Origin: Massospora cicadina
Lineage: Eukaryota > Entomophthoromycota > Entomophthoromycetes > Entomophthorales > Entomophthoraceae
Assembly (NCBI GenBank): GCA_022478985.1
Contig: JAKSZP010000133.1
Span: forward strand, 1-64,000
DNA: 64,000 nt
Reading direction: 5' to 3'
In this document: positions 1 through 11,711 of the stretch, in pieces
Numbering within the stretch: position 1 is the first letter of the stretch
Layout of the letters: every line of letters begins with the position of its first letter
Notes under the pieces: generated by a model
Database searches by the model: none
Seen by the model: the letters and a program-made list of their open reading frames with translations, nothing else
Told to the model about the DNA's origin: nothing
Program-made: the position numbers and the translations under genes

Positions 1-977
1 CATTATAACAAAATATCAAATCTATGGATCTCTAAAACTATTAATGATTATACTGCTTTAAGCCATTTTTATAATTTCATCATTATCTATATGTCATTTT
101 CTGTGTACTCAATAGTTATTTTTAAGATATCAGAGGATGCTAATAATAAGTATGGTAAGTCAAGATTTTTATACAAAACCAATATAGGTTAAAAGTATGT
201 AAATAATCTTTGGAAAATAACTATGATATATGAATTTAATCTAATTACATATTCTTACTTGCATTTAGTGAAATACTATCATACTTAAGATTCTTATATG
301 CCAAACTATATTATCTATACCTTCTTGAAATATAAACCTTAATCACTTTAAGAGGTAAGCAGTTTCAGAAATTGTGCCAAGTAAAGAATTGTCTTCCATA
401 ATGTGTACTCAAGTACCCACAATGGCAACTAAAACCCACAAATCAATGGTGTTCAAATAGTGTGAGAATGACTTTAGGTGACAGGGAGAAGAATATGATC
501 TATGAACATAGTTCCCACTCTGAACAACAGACTTAAGAATAGAAGCAAAAATGAGCCCACGCTTCCCATAATAAAGCGTCTATATTATTGCATGAGGTTA
601 GCATCTGTGTCACGTGATGCTAAAAATCCTAGAATGGTGCTGGTAATCGGAGTCATGGTGGCCTTAGAATTTAGGGACACTTGGTGGTGCACCATTGTGT
701 GAGTCCCCTCCTAAGACATCTCCAGCCTCTACTCCATATAGAGCTCTTCATCAAAGTTTCTGTAAATGTGGCTGGGTTAATCTTATTGTAAACGATAGGA
801 TCATAATAGGGGCTAGAGGGGGAGTGATTGTGTACAGGTTCTTTTTTAAGGATCCTTATTTAAATTCTTTGATATCTCGTCTGATGGAGTAATTACCGTG
901 AGTATCTGGGAGAGAGTTATTACTATTACCGTACAAATGATTGTGCAGTTTCATAATATTACCATGTTTGTTGCTGG
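1..977. other. Left flank, no recognised gene
   Basis: This is AT-rich sequence left of chromovirus A. The first 500 bases show nothing interpretable. From about 500 to 890 two overlapping plus-strand frames of 65-66 codons are open, but neither carries a motif I recognise. It should be the original target DNA of element A, or older repeat remnants. I cannot assign a function. Confidence 0.4.
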
Positions 978-1935
978 TGTAAGGTTTCAGGACACAGTTT
1001 TTAAGCTGTATAGAATCTTGCATAACTTTATAAGTAAAAGGAGTCAATTCTAAGGCTTTCTTTCTTACTCATCTTTCTGATATAGAGCATACCCTGGATG
1101 AGAGATGGTACAGCTGTCCCACCTTGTTTACCACCTTCAAACCCAGTGAAACTTCTCAGGCTAATCAAACTATCATTTTAAATTGGAGACCACAATCTGC
1201 AGAAACTTAGTCTTGGAATGAATTTAAAGTATCTCTTAAATTGATTGTTTCAGTTTCTGAACTCATTATAAAACAAAGGGTTCACACATGGGTGCTATCA
1301 ATATAATTTTAAACCTGGGGTCTTACCAAATACAAAATTTTACTTAACAGATCTTGCCTAAGTTTTAACCTTAGGTGTAAAATCCAAGAACCAGGATTTG
1401 AACCAGGTGAGTTCAGGTAACAGCAAAACGTTAGCCAATCAATTACAACTGATACCAATTCATTAAAATGGATAAATCAGATCCTCAAGTAAAACTGTCA
1501 AGAATAACAATCTCCAATAAGTACCATTAATCATCTAAAACTCTTATACCATTACCCTACTTTCAAAAGCCCAACACCCTTCCTATAGTAGGGTTTTGGG
1601 TTATTTTTAATATATATTCAGTAAAAATACTCCCCTGAGAAGACTTGTTTTTTTGCGTTTTATTGATATTATTATTAAAAGTCAAAGTTCCTGTTTAAAA
1701 AAGCTTTAGCTACCTGAGAGTCTCACTTGTTGCTTTATATAACAGGAAATCCTAGGTGCAAGTTCAACCCAAAAATTTTAAAACCAGCAAAAAGTAAAAT
1801 GACAAAAATCTTTCTCATCCAACTTACTTAATCAACAATAAGACGCAACTTAATATCTTCTGTTCCTGTTATAGTGGCTTCTAAAGCACCCACGTTTATA
1901 GGCTAGCTTTCTCTTGGCATGTATCTATCCTAACA
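978..1935 (+). repeat. Element A 5' LTR
   Basis: It begins TGTAAGG and ends CCTAACA. It aligns with 15779-16772 in blocks such as the start TGTAAG(G/A)T..CAGGAC, the shared GGATGAGAGAT near 1097 and 15898, the shared ACACATGGGTG near 1285 and 16092, and the end TATCTA..AACA. The left edge was set by where this match begins. Divergence is high and several indels separate the copies. Confidence 0.72.
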
Positions 1936-3284
1936 AAATAAACCAACCATACAGTTCCCTAATTACGTTGTGATTGTAGGCTTTATGTTTTGGGGACAAA
2001 CGTTTGACAACTCAAGGTTGGTTGTTTCACTCCTATTTCCCTGTCGTTTGAGACAGGAGAACCATGATAAAAGCTTACTAACATTTATTTCCTCATAATA
2101 CGCCCATTACTATGTTCTCTGAACAGAGCTCACCCAGGGCGCTCCACTCAGAGGGTCTCCTTTCGCAATTTCTCTTATTTTTAAGGCTCTAAACCAGTTG
2201 AACCTCCTAAGTGTACCCCCAGGGTAATACCTTCCTCCATTTCTTACTCTATATGATTTTTATAACAACAGATAAAAAAGAGGGAGGAAGCGAAAGCGGA
2301 ATTAAACTAAGCATAAGAAGAGGATGTGTAATATGAAGATGAGCTATATAAGGGAAGGATGTCACTAAAATAACAACGTGCAAGGCAGTAATCCAAAAGA
2401 TCCTAAGAAACAAATTATATTTTTCTATCATAGCTACTTAATGGCCCAGATTGAAGCTGAGCGCCAGAGGAATCCAAAGTATGAGAATCTGTCATAGGTG
2501 CAGCTCTCTTTTGATCCATCTAATATTGAGGCGGAATCTTTACCATATGTCAGGCAGCTGCTACGCCCACACAGTTTTGTCCTCAATCTGACCAAAGTCA
2601 ACCACCCCATGTTTTTAAACAACCAGCTACTTGTGATATTTCTCTAACTAAATTAAATAAATGTGATCACCCGTATTTTGTTCTCCCAATATAGATCACT
2701 ATTTGGTTGAAGAAAATATAACATGTGCCTTGGTGGACACCAGTGAACTTGGGCTGTTGTATCGATTTGAAGGTGTGTAGGCTTTGGATCTTTAAGTTAC
2801 TGCTGGTGTTGAGTTATGGGTGCTTCCCGCATCCCTATGCTCACACTACTGCTCTGTAAGTCTCTCAAGTTCAGGGCACATGAACCCAAGTTTTATCCCA
2901 ATTATATGATATCCCAGAGTTGCTGTATTCAGTGATTCTTGGAGTTGGATGGTGGCGTCGCCTGTCTGTAAGCACTGATCTAGAACAAAATATGATAGAA
3001 TTCACCACATATATATAGTCTGAGGAATATACTTATACCATCTTTAGACACATATAACGCGGTGTGAAACAGTGGACTACTCGCCTTATATGGTGTACCT
3101 GACCACCCCCACTATGACGCGGATCCTAAAGCCTTTCAAAGCTGTGTTCAACGTGTAAAATTTAAGATGATTTCCTAAACATAGAGTTTAGTTTTTAACC
3201 TTCAGTTGACAATTAATTTATTAAAATCAACAGCATAAAGTACCCATATACAGCATAAGAAGATCAAGCTCTAAAATTTGGATT
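1936..3284 (+). pseudogene. Element A gag remnant and aspartic protease
   Basis: This stretch joins the 5' LTR of A to the nested element B. Between 1936 and about 2650 lies presumed gag; one readable run around 2440-2640 is protein-like but has no motif I can name. From about 2694 the frame reads as a retropepsin: ALVDTS at 2727-2744 holds the catalytic Asp-Thr-Ser (family pattern D-T/S-G), and about 75 codons on comes a VILGVGWW-like motif matching the conserved VILGMPWL strand of gypsy proteases. The following residues resemble the linker before reverse transcriptase. The reading needs frame changes and several stop readthroughs. The Gly of the D-T/S-G triad is already replaced by Ser. Confidence 0.55.
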
Positions 3285-3289
3285 GATGA

Positions 3290-4447
3290 TGTTGGGATTT
3301 TTAACCATATTCCCATCCTGCTAGATTACCAGGAATCACTAGGAGATAATTCCCTAAGGCGAGGTGAATCAGAAACTGGTTGGCCCAAATTTCAGAGTAA
3401 AGTTTGTTTGGGGAATGTTGTGATATTTGCCTGGTCATATCCAACAGGGATCAATTGAAATGAATACTTAAGATCTTGGCGGGAAGAGTTGCTGACGAAC
3501 TAGGGGCATCTGATAGTGATTAACTATCAGGTGTACTGATTGGGATCATTTGGGTTTCATCGCCGACTGATTGGGAATAAGTAGCAAGTTGTGAGGCGAG
3601 TGATGCTTCCTGCAACTAATGAATCAATTAGTTGGTGCGTGACTTGCCTTAATAAGTGATAATTACCATTACCTAAGCAGATCACTAGCCAAATATGGTT
3701 AGTTTTTTTGGATCAAGAGGAAAACATTAGGGACAAGTTTTCTGACTCTTTCCGTTTAGGTCTTGAGGATGTCCAATGACGAAATCCTAGCTAGGATGGG
3801 GAAGACTATTGCTGCCAAGACAAGGATGGGTGATTCAATGGCAACGGCTGCCATTTCATTGAAGAGGTGTCACCTGAGGGTTAGATGACTGAATCCCCAC
3901 TATAAATTCTCTAGAAATCACTCATAATAAAAAACAGTATTTAGAAGGACAGCACTTAGTAAAGAAGTTCTAGAGTTTTCATCTTGTAAATAGTTTGAGT
4001 AGTAAAATATCATCAGCTTCCCTTTGTTCTTTCCTTCTCAAGGATATTATTGCTGTGTGAAATAATTGGGAGACTCTTAGGGAAAAGAGTAAAGATCTGA
4101 GAGGGGATCTAGAGAAGAAGGAGAAACAAGTGAGGATTGCTGCTGACTGTGTGTTGGACTGAAGAGACTGTCACCAGGGCATCTCAGAGAAGATCAGGTT
4201 GGACAGAATGAGGTAAAAAATCCCTAGATCATGACATCACAGGTATTTTAATCTGGAATACTGGCCAAGTGTTAGGCCGAGATATAAGAATTCATACTCA
4301 ACTATGGATAATGGTCATTATAATATTATCAATAGATAATCTAATATACTATACAACGCGGACAAAGTGCACAAAAAACGAACCTGTTCAGTAAAATGTT
4401 TACTGGGGTTGTTTGCGGATAATAACCCAAAACAGTAATTTTTTACA
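3290..4447 (+). repeat. Element B 5' LTR
   Basis: It starts TGTTGGGATT and ends TTTTTACA; its partner at 11712-12860 ends TTTTTAAA. The two are alignable over their whole length with moderate divergence. Long matched blocks include CTGCTAGATTACCAGGAAT near the left edge and GGGAAGACTATTGCTGCCAA near 3799 and 12217. Confidence 0.9.
3901..3931 (+). promoter_or_regulatory. Element B LTR TATA box and poly(A) signal pair
   Basis: TATAAA at 3901-3906 is followed 20 bases on by AATAAA at 3926-3931. Both are retained at the same place in the other LTR (12318-12323 and 12343-12348) despite surrounding divergence. That arrangement suits an LTR U3/R promoter and polyadenylation signal. It is inferred from conserved position only. 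Confidence 0.45.
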
Positions 4448-4450
4448 ATT

Positions 4451-4468
4451 TGGTGCTCACTACAGGGG
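4451..4468 (+). promoter_or_regulatory. Element B primer-binding site
   Basis: TGGTGCTCACTACAGGGG lies three bases inside the 5' LTR. It begins with TGG, as expected for pairing with a tRNA CCA end, and closely matches the motif at the same place in D, G, H, I and J. The tRNA was not identified. Confidence 0.7.
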
Positions 4469-4559
4469 TGTAGTGGAGTTGAAGAATTCATAAGAATGTT
4501 GTACAAAGACGAGTTTTTCAATTGTGGATGGAGTTAGCCATTGTAAATTAGAATGGCCT

Positions 4560-5780
4560 AAACTCATTGGATCATTGGGAATTCACAGCCTTGGAAGAAC
4601 GAAACACCAAGATGAATGAAGGGGTTAATAATGTTGCAAGTTTTGGAAATTAGTTACTAGGGAAAATAACTTCTTTGAAGAAGAAAGAAGGGGACCTCGT
4701 TCAAGAGGATTGTATCTGAAAATTGAGCAAGAAGCAGATCTGTTCATTTGAGAAAATTAGCATGGATATAGAGTGACTGATCAAACAGGTGGAGGAACTT
4801 AAAACTCACAAATGCGGTTGTGAGCCAAATACATAAATCAATGCCAAAGAAAGAAGTCTTCACACAATTTTTGAGAAGTTGAATACCCCAAGAAACATGC
4901 CGCCCAATTTTTCTGCCATTTTGGAGTTGACGCCTGAAGTCACTCCTCAAGTGAGCTGAGTGGCCGAATCTAGAGAATTGGCTAGAGATAACTCAGAGGA
5001 ATTTAAGGCAACACCAAAATTGCCCATGTTTTATTGGGATAAAACCCCAGCATTTTTCTGACTGCTCAATATGACCATGTATGGCTACGAGGATTGTCAA
5101 AAGGCGTTGACAGTCATGAATTGCCTAGACACCGACTGTCAGAACTTAGCGCTACCTCTTTTGGAGGGGGACAGCTGGTCATATGCGGAGGCAAAGGCAG
5201 CCATCATGGAGGAATTTGGGAGTCTGATGCACATGTCGAAGTGCAAACAGGAGTTTATGGGAATCCAGTTCCATAAAGACAAGTTTCTAGCAAGCTTTGT
5301 GGATCAGTTCTACCAGGAGTCGCAGATCCTGGTTGGAGCGAAAGTACTGGATGACTTTGATGCCAGAATTGCCTTACAAGCAGCCTTTTGGCCCTATCAT
5401 GATTTGCATTGCATGATGTCTACCATGTTCATGATGGAAATACTACCTCTCAAATGATAGAAAATTTGAAGATTTTAGGAGCAACATTTGATGACCCAAA
5501 TAGAAGTTTAAAATCTAATCCAGTGCGCAATCCAAATCCCATGAAGGGAAATGAATGTACTAAAGAGATGAACAACTGAACTGTGCCAGGGAATAAGCCT
5601 GAATAATTTAGATGGTTGAAGAAGAAGGAAAAGGTCTGCTACCAATGTGGTGGGAAAGGACATTTCGCCGTACACTGCAAGAAGACAAAAGATCAAATCA
5701 ACGTGGTCCAGGCGAAAGAGTCAGCTGCTTCAAGGAATCAGGAAAAGGGCCTGAAGCAAATATAGGGAACAGTCTATAGC
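4560..5780 (+). pseudogene. Element B gag with CCHC zinc knuckle
   Basis: This is the Gag capsid/nucleocapsid remnant that would package the element RNA. An open 128-codon segment at 5071-5457 corresponds to the capsid-like region also seen in D, H, I and J, with the shared block (Q)EFMGIQF..., then FVDQFYQE and ILVGAKVL. At 5637-5678 the knuckle reads CYQCGGKGHFAVHC, a perfect CX2CX4HX4C. Upstream, 4560-5000 is a broken charged and helical region with TAA and TGA interruptions. A stop after 5457 and another near 5580 separate capsid from knuckle. Confidence 0.8.
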
Positions 5781-5808
5781 TGCGGAGAAGCCTGTTCCTC
5801 CCAACATC

Positions 5809-6063
5809 ATGACCAAGGAAATTGATATCAGTGATCTGTTTGTGGACAATGACATACAGGATCAGCTGTATCAAGTGGTCAATCTGGATTTAAATGCAGT
5901 GACCAGATCCGTGGAAAAGGGAATTGACCCCAAGTTAATCAAGGAAGTTGCCCAGCCTTATGCCCAACAACTGGCAGACAAGATTCTAACTTCCAAAAAT
6001 CCTGAAGAATTATCTGAAGTCCTATTAGATGAGGCCAATCTATTGATCCCCCCAGTGCAATAA
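5809..6063 (+). pseudogene. Element B gag-protease linker segment
   Basis: An uninterrupted 84-codon frame that starts MTKEIDISDLFVDNDIQDQL and ends at a TAA. Corresponding segments lie between knuckle and protease in I (near 43960-44150) and J (near 52780-52990), all with a (V/A)(Q)xPYAxQ(I/L) block. This is therefore a shared domain of the group, predicted helical, of unknown role. It is one of the few pieces of B with no internal stop. Confidence 0.65.
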
Positions 6064-6159
6064 GAGAATCATTTCCTAATTTATTAGCACAAATTATTCA
6101 CACCATCGATTTAGCTAATAACACTGCTATACATTCAGTAAACACTATATCTTAATATT

Positions 6160-6510
6160 CTGAGTGTACATATATAGACATTATCTGAATTGTGTGCAGG
6201 TGAGGGCAATTGTTGACAGTGGATCACACATCAACATTGTCTCAATCAAGCTGGTAAAGAGGATGAAGATCTCTCCAGATTTGGAACATAAGTAGGAATA
6301 TGCGACAGCTGGGCTGAGCACCACCATCTCCTGTGGAGCGTATAGCACCTTGCTACTACAATCTGGGTCGTTGGTGGTATCTGCACCAGTAATAGTTTTG
6401 GCCAACCAAAACCATGATATTCTGATTGGACGGAGTTTCTATGCAAATATGGAGCTAAATGTAACTTTAAGGATAATATGTTGACCATATTATTCAGACA
6501 TTATCATTGG
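6160..6510 (+). pseudogene. Element B aspartic protease
   Basis: Retropepsin that would cleave the Gag-Pol polyprotein. VRAIVDSGSHINIVSIKLV begins near 6201, with the catalytic triad DSG at 6215-6223. The frame continues through a conserved hydrophobic strand and VIVLANQNHDILIGRSF near 6391-6440, matching the (D/N)xLIG motif of the family. One TAG interrupts it near 6293. It is close in layout to the protease of J. Confidence 0.8.
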
Positions 6511-6519
6511 TATATCAGA

Positions 6520-7990
6520 AGGATGGTGAAGCTCCACTGCAAAGGAGAAATAACTTCATCAATCTAATACACAATGATGACATTGTCCTGATTCAGTACC
6601 AATTAGTTGGTAGGAAGCAACGAGAAATGCTGACAGAAATTCTAGAGAACTGATGAATTCCACTGAGGATCAAGAATGAGAATACCATACCGCCAATATT
6701 GCAGATGATAGTTGACATGGGATTGACATTGGAGATACTTGAGCTGTTGTATAGGGAGGTTGGAAGCCCATGGAAGAAGTCCAGAGTGGAGCCTTGGGTG
6801 GCTCCTGGGATAATAGTATCAGGCCATGGAGAAATTAAAGTTTTTTTTTGGGCAACTTAAGTATAAAACTGATGAAGTTAAGGGAGAATCAGATCATCGT
6901 GTTTGTTTATCTGATCCTGACAGCTGAATTAAAGAAATTTCATAATTTTTGGATGCTCGATGAGATGGGATTACTGACCAGGGTAACCAAGAGTATCAAC
7001 CTGTTGGTTGATCAAGAGCAATTCGCTGATATGTTGAAAGGACAGCAAGTGGAGGTGCTCAAATTATTCAAAAAGTATCAGGAAGTATTTGCTCAGGATG
7101 ACCATAATTTGGGAAGCGCAAGAGATGTGATCCACAAGGTCAACACTGGGGAAAATTTGCCAATCAGGATGAGACTGATCTGATGATCAAAAGCAGCTGA
7201 AGCGAAAGTGGAAGAAGAAATCAGCAAACTAGTAAAGCATGGGCTTTTAGTTCCATCATCAAGTCTCTAGACGAGTCCATTTCTAATTGTGAAGAAAAAG
7301 GATGGCTCCAACTGGGTGGTGATTGACTACCAAAAGTTGAATAAAATTACAAAGAAGGATTTTTATCCTCTACTAAGAATTGATGATGCGCTATACCAAT
7401 TGGGAGAGAAGAAGTATTTCTCCAAGATGGATCTAATTTCAGGATATTGGAAAATCAACTTGCCAAAATAAGACCAAGAAAAATGAGCGCTTATTACTTC
7501 ACATGGGCTATACCAACTGACGAGGATGCCCCATGGTCTATGTAATGCGCCTGCAACGTTCCAGAGGGCCATGTACGCTATACTATGCGACTTGAAGTTG
7601 TCATGCATCCTAGTATACTTAGACGATATCAATGTGTTCAGTAGACGTTTACTGATCACCTACACCACTTGAAAGAAGTATTCAAGTGACTGTCCACAGC
7701 TAGCCTGAAGATTAAGCCAAGGAAGTGTCAATTCTTCAAAAAAGAGTTGTAATATCTGGAATTCGTGATCAGCTCTAGTGGATTGCAGCCAAAAGTCCAG
7801 AAAAAAGAAACCATAGAATGGATGGATGTGCCAAAAAGTGTCTGAGACATCCAAGTATTTCTTGGGGTGGTTGGATACTACAGAAGATTTATTCAGGCCT
7901 TCAACTAAATATCTAAGCCCTTATTAAATCTATTAAAGGATTTGAAAAAAAGGATTTATATGGAATTATGAAGCACAGGAATCCTTCAAT
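6520..7990 (+). pseudogene. Element B reverse transcriptase
   Basis: RNA-dependent DNA polymerase domain preceded by a linker (6848-7183 open, ending in a block like EVFAQDDHNLGSARDVIH that precedes RT in this group). The palm begins near 7285 with KKKDGSNWVVIDYQKLNKIT, followed by the FSKMDLISGYW box near 7420 and [16 protein letters not shown] near 7526. The polymerase box YLDD lies intact at 7616-7627. Several stops (for example near 7183 and 7470) and a frameshift near 7650 inactivate it. Confidence 0.88.
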
Positions 7991-8019
7991 GAGCTACGCC
8001 AGTATCTAATAGATTTTGA

Positions 8020-8500
8020 CTTTTTTGAATATCCAAATTTCGATCAAGAGTAAATTATATAAACCGATACTTTGTTGATAATGATTGGCGCCATACTAAG
8101 CCAAGTAGACGAACTTGTGGATGAACATCCAGTGGCTTATGTGATCTGGACTCTCTCAGTCACTGATAGGAACTTCACCATAACTGAGCATGATGCCTTG
8201 CGGTCATTTACGCATGTAAGCAGTTTTTGATGTATATCCATGGAATGCACTTTAAAGTGGTGACGGACCACTCTTCATTGTGTTGGTTCTATAATTTAAG
8301 AGAACCAGAAGGACGACTAGCTCAATGGGCACTTAAGCAACAGGCTTACAAATATGAGATTGTCCACCAAAAGTGGGCTTCTCACCATAATGTGGATGGC
8401 TTATTGCAGTTACCAATGGTCCAGATGGTATACCCACAGGCGGATGAGCTATTCCAGAGAATGGTTGATGGAGAAATCAGAAATGAGCCCTGAGAAATAC
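8020..8500 (+). pseudogene. Element B RNase H
   Basis: RNase H-like domain in the usual place after reverse transcriptase. Readable landmarks are IGAILSQVDE followed by EHPVAY, then an 88-codon open run from 8227 containing KVVTDHSSLCWF, EGRLAQWAL and the HHNVDGLLQLP end. The Asp of the TDHSSL box is kept. The presumed first catalytic Asp near 8060 reads as TDT. Confidence 0.8.
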
Positions 8501-8589
8501 AAGGTGCACTTCAAAAAGTGATGGAAAGCACCGAGACCATGGATGGACAAGTGTCTAAGACAATTAATGGGAAGCAGTTATTATTTCCA

Positions 8590-9780
8590 AAGCTGTTAGA
8601 AAGAGAAGCTATTGTTTAAGCCGCTCATAAGGTTGTCAGGCATGGAGGCCTGAGAAAAACAACTGATCATATTCACCAGTACTACTACTGGGAGTCAATC
8701 AACTTTGATGTTGCAGACTATCTAGATTGTTGTGTGGAGTACCAGCTGCACAAGCCACATAAGAATACAACTGGATATTAACTGGTCCGCCCAGGATTTG
8801 CCTGGCATATGGTGTCCATTGATGTAATGGGACAGTTATTGATGAGCGCAGGGGGAGTCAAGTACATAATAGTTTCCATCGACCATCTGATGAAACGGGT
8901 CAATATGAAGGCCCTGGCAAAAGTAGACGCTACCAGCACCATGAGGTTCATCATAGATCAAGTATATTGACATGGATGTCTGCAAGACCTGCTTAGCAAT
9001 AATAGGACAAACTTCATATCTCAAGTGATCCCACGATTGAATGAGATGATGGGGATCAGATGTTTCACATCAGTACCCTACAAGCCTTAAATGAACGGAC
9101 TTGTAGAACAAGTTAATGGAATGCTGGCCATGACACTGAGGAAGCTGGTCGCAGGAAGAACTTACGCATGGGAATGTACATGAGTTTGATGACGTTCGCC
9201 TACAATATTAGTTATCATATGGCAATGGGAAAAATACCATTTGAGTTTTTATACTGGAGGAAGGCCACGTTACTGCTGATTTTATAGATGGTGGTGGAAC
9301 CAATGTTGGGGATGAGTGCTGAACAGTACTTGAACTGAATGATGAGTATCCTAATTGATATGCAATTGCAAGCATTCAATACTACGTTGAAGAGAAGGAT
9401 ATGAGCAAAATTGACGGACAATAGGAATTAACCAGCCTTAGCAGAATATTGAATAGGCAAAAAGAGTAGCCTATTGCGACATGCATGAATTTCAGAAGAA
9501 AAACAATTTAAATCGTGTTGGGGTAGGGTCCATTTGAAGTTATCACCAAGATGGTGACTGATGCCTAATCCATCAAGAATCTCTTGGATGGAAGATTTGT
9601 AAATTGAGTTGATGCTAAGTATTTGAAGTGATGGATTGATAAAAAATTTAAAAGAGTTCCCAAAGGACTGATGAACCATTAAGTTGGTCATGTCCTGATG
9701 ACTAGGCCAAGTCTGAAAAAAGGACCCTTTGAGCCAATCTAGATGGTTAAGTCCGAAAAAAGGACCTCTGAACAATAGAA
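8590..9780 (+). pseudogene. Element B integrase
   Basis: Integrase that would insert element DNA. The N-terminal zinc-binding part reads RHGGLRKT then YLDCCVEYQ near 8640-8745. The core has Asp 1 in SIDVMGQ near 8820, Asp 2 replaced by Asn in LLSNNRTNF near 8990, and the Glu of NGLVEQVNGML near 9098. The C-terminal region runs to about 9780 with many stops. Element H carries the same MLAMTLRKLV stretch. With Asp 2 lost it cannot be catalytic. Confidence 0.83.
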
Positions 9781-10177
9781 AACTGCAGGTTTAAGTACCC
9801 AGGACCCAGTTTGGGGGAAAAATAAAAAGATGGACCGCTGAGCCATAACAAGGTCAACTACCATGGAAAAAAGAAAAGATAAGAAAAAAGTATTGATAAA
9901 ATTATTGGAAAAAAGATTATAAACCCCACAGAAAAAACCGATATAGTTTTATAATTTTTATTTTTATTGATTGTCTTGATACGGGAATGATTCCGCCTAT
10001 GTTGCCTCATGGGGAGGGAGGATGGATCATGGTAGGAGAAACAGACCATCGAAATTGATATGCGATCAGACTCTTGTGAGGGCTAGACCTACACAAAACC
10101 AAATTCTTTGAGCGGACGCAGATCCCTGGAAGAAAGTGACTAGGGAAAGGGAATTGAAATGTCAGAAGAAGCTAATC

Positions 10178-11594
10178 TTAAAAACCCCAGAGTGGGGAGG
10201 AAAGCAACGATATAATAAGAAGCAGTTGGTGATTAACCCTTAGTAATCCCAATATGGTACTGGAGCCAGAATAATAGTCTTGAGCAGCCTGACGACGGAC
10301 TTCATCAAGACACTGTACATATAGGCTGGCAGCAAACAAGGGATGCTTGATGGGGGTTGCCAAATCATGCCCCCTACTAATGCCATCAATGGAAGATACC
10401 GATGGGAAGCGTCAGAGATGAGATAGTCTTTCAGGGAGCAAATGTCATCCTGAAAGTGATGACTATAGGCTTCTCAGAAGCTGAAGCTGAAGGAGTGGTG
10501 AAACCCAGGTGCGGCTGAAAGCTACATGGACCAACTTTAAAAACTTGGCCACAAAGCTAAGAGCATAAGCGGCAGTATCCCAATATAGAATGTTCTCAAG
10601 ATTGGAGGATTCAGCACTAGGGACAAAGATTCGGTGACTTGGGCCCATAATTTAGCGTAGAGGAGCTCAAAATGAATACTGTTACTGATGGTGAGCTCAG
10701 TAGCCAGGGCAGCAGGTTTGTAGTATTGTCTTTGTTGGAAGAAGAACTCAGGAAGCAGGTCTGACCTGGCAAGAAAATAGCGATCAAATGTAAAAGGCAT
10801 AATCTCTGGAGCATCCATAATGATGGTTCGTGCATCTGTGAAAGGGACCAAATCCAGGAGAGTTTTGAAAACAACTCTGGAATCAATGACAGAGAAAGAA
10901 TTGGGCGAGAGTTGTTCGAAATGATTGCAAGCCTGGTTTCAGAGTTATTGGTTACAGTTTCTAATAATTTGATGGAAGGACTAGCCACTGGCGCCAGACT
11001 AAGCGTATGAGTCCTGGAAGGACCATTGAAGAGGTTCCATCATTTATCCCAACTCATCTGCCGGAAGAGCCAAATATCTTGATCAGACAAACTATTTAGA
11101 AGCTTCTGGTATCATGACTCAGAATTTGACATATGACCTGGATGAGAGGGGGATGTCAGACTTATATGGAAGTTGACATTATGCACTCTACAATCCATTA
11201 AGTTCTAATTTCGGAGAAATTAATCTCAAAATTAATTGGATAAGCTCTTCAAGAGAAGAATTAGGATTGTTGATCCAAGGGTTATGAAAAAAATAACAAA
11301 GGCGAACATAAATAAATATTCCTAATTGAGCCATGAAACAAGCATTGATGGCAAGAGTCTCCTGTCTAGGATGAGAAGAAAATCAGGAAATCAGGGATGC
11401 TGTACCAATAATCCTGAATATGACAGTGGGTCATATACCCTGATGAGGGAAAAACTGGATCCCAGGACTAATATTATCACAAGTAAATCAATCAGCCTGG
11501 AATGACAGTAGATCATGGGGACTGCGCTCTGAGTAGGCAGTAGCGAGGAAGAAGAGGAAGAGCGCTGCATGTCAAAGGTCCTCCCAAGAAGCAT
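10178..11594 (-). pseudogene. Antisense accessory frame of element B (unknown protein)
   Basis: Between the integrase of B and its 3' LTR the minus strand carries a decayed coding-like stretch. One frame (codons starting at positions divisible by 3) is open from about 11404 to 11206 and again from about 10940 to 10540, where 133 codons lack a stop; recognisable pieces start PRQETLAINACFMAQLG and APEIMPFTFDRYFLARS. A frame change near 10650 continues to 10178 with LVHVAFSRTWV and LYVQCLDEVRRQAAQDYY. I recognise no family. Antisense genes 3' of pol are known in some plant gypsy elements. The plus strand is also partly open around 10650-11200, so the coding strand is not certain. Confidence 0.4.
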
Positions 11595-11711
11595 TGATTA
11601 TTGATGATTTTTTTTTCTCTTCTTGAGCCGATACAGATTTGACCAAGTGTCCAAAGTGGTGTTTGCATGCATCAGTCCTTTTCTTTCTGGAAATCTAGGT
11701 AAGAGGGGATG

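Noticed and set aside
1393..1416. tRNA T-arm-like sequence (GGATTTGAACC)
   Set aside because: It lies in the LTR of A, is not kept in the other LTR, and no acceptor or anticodon arms surround it.
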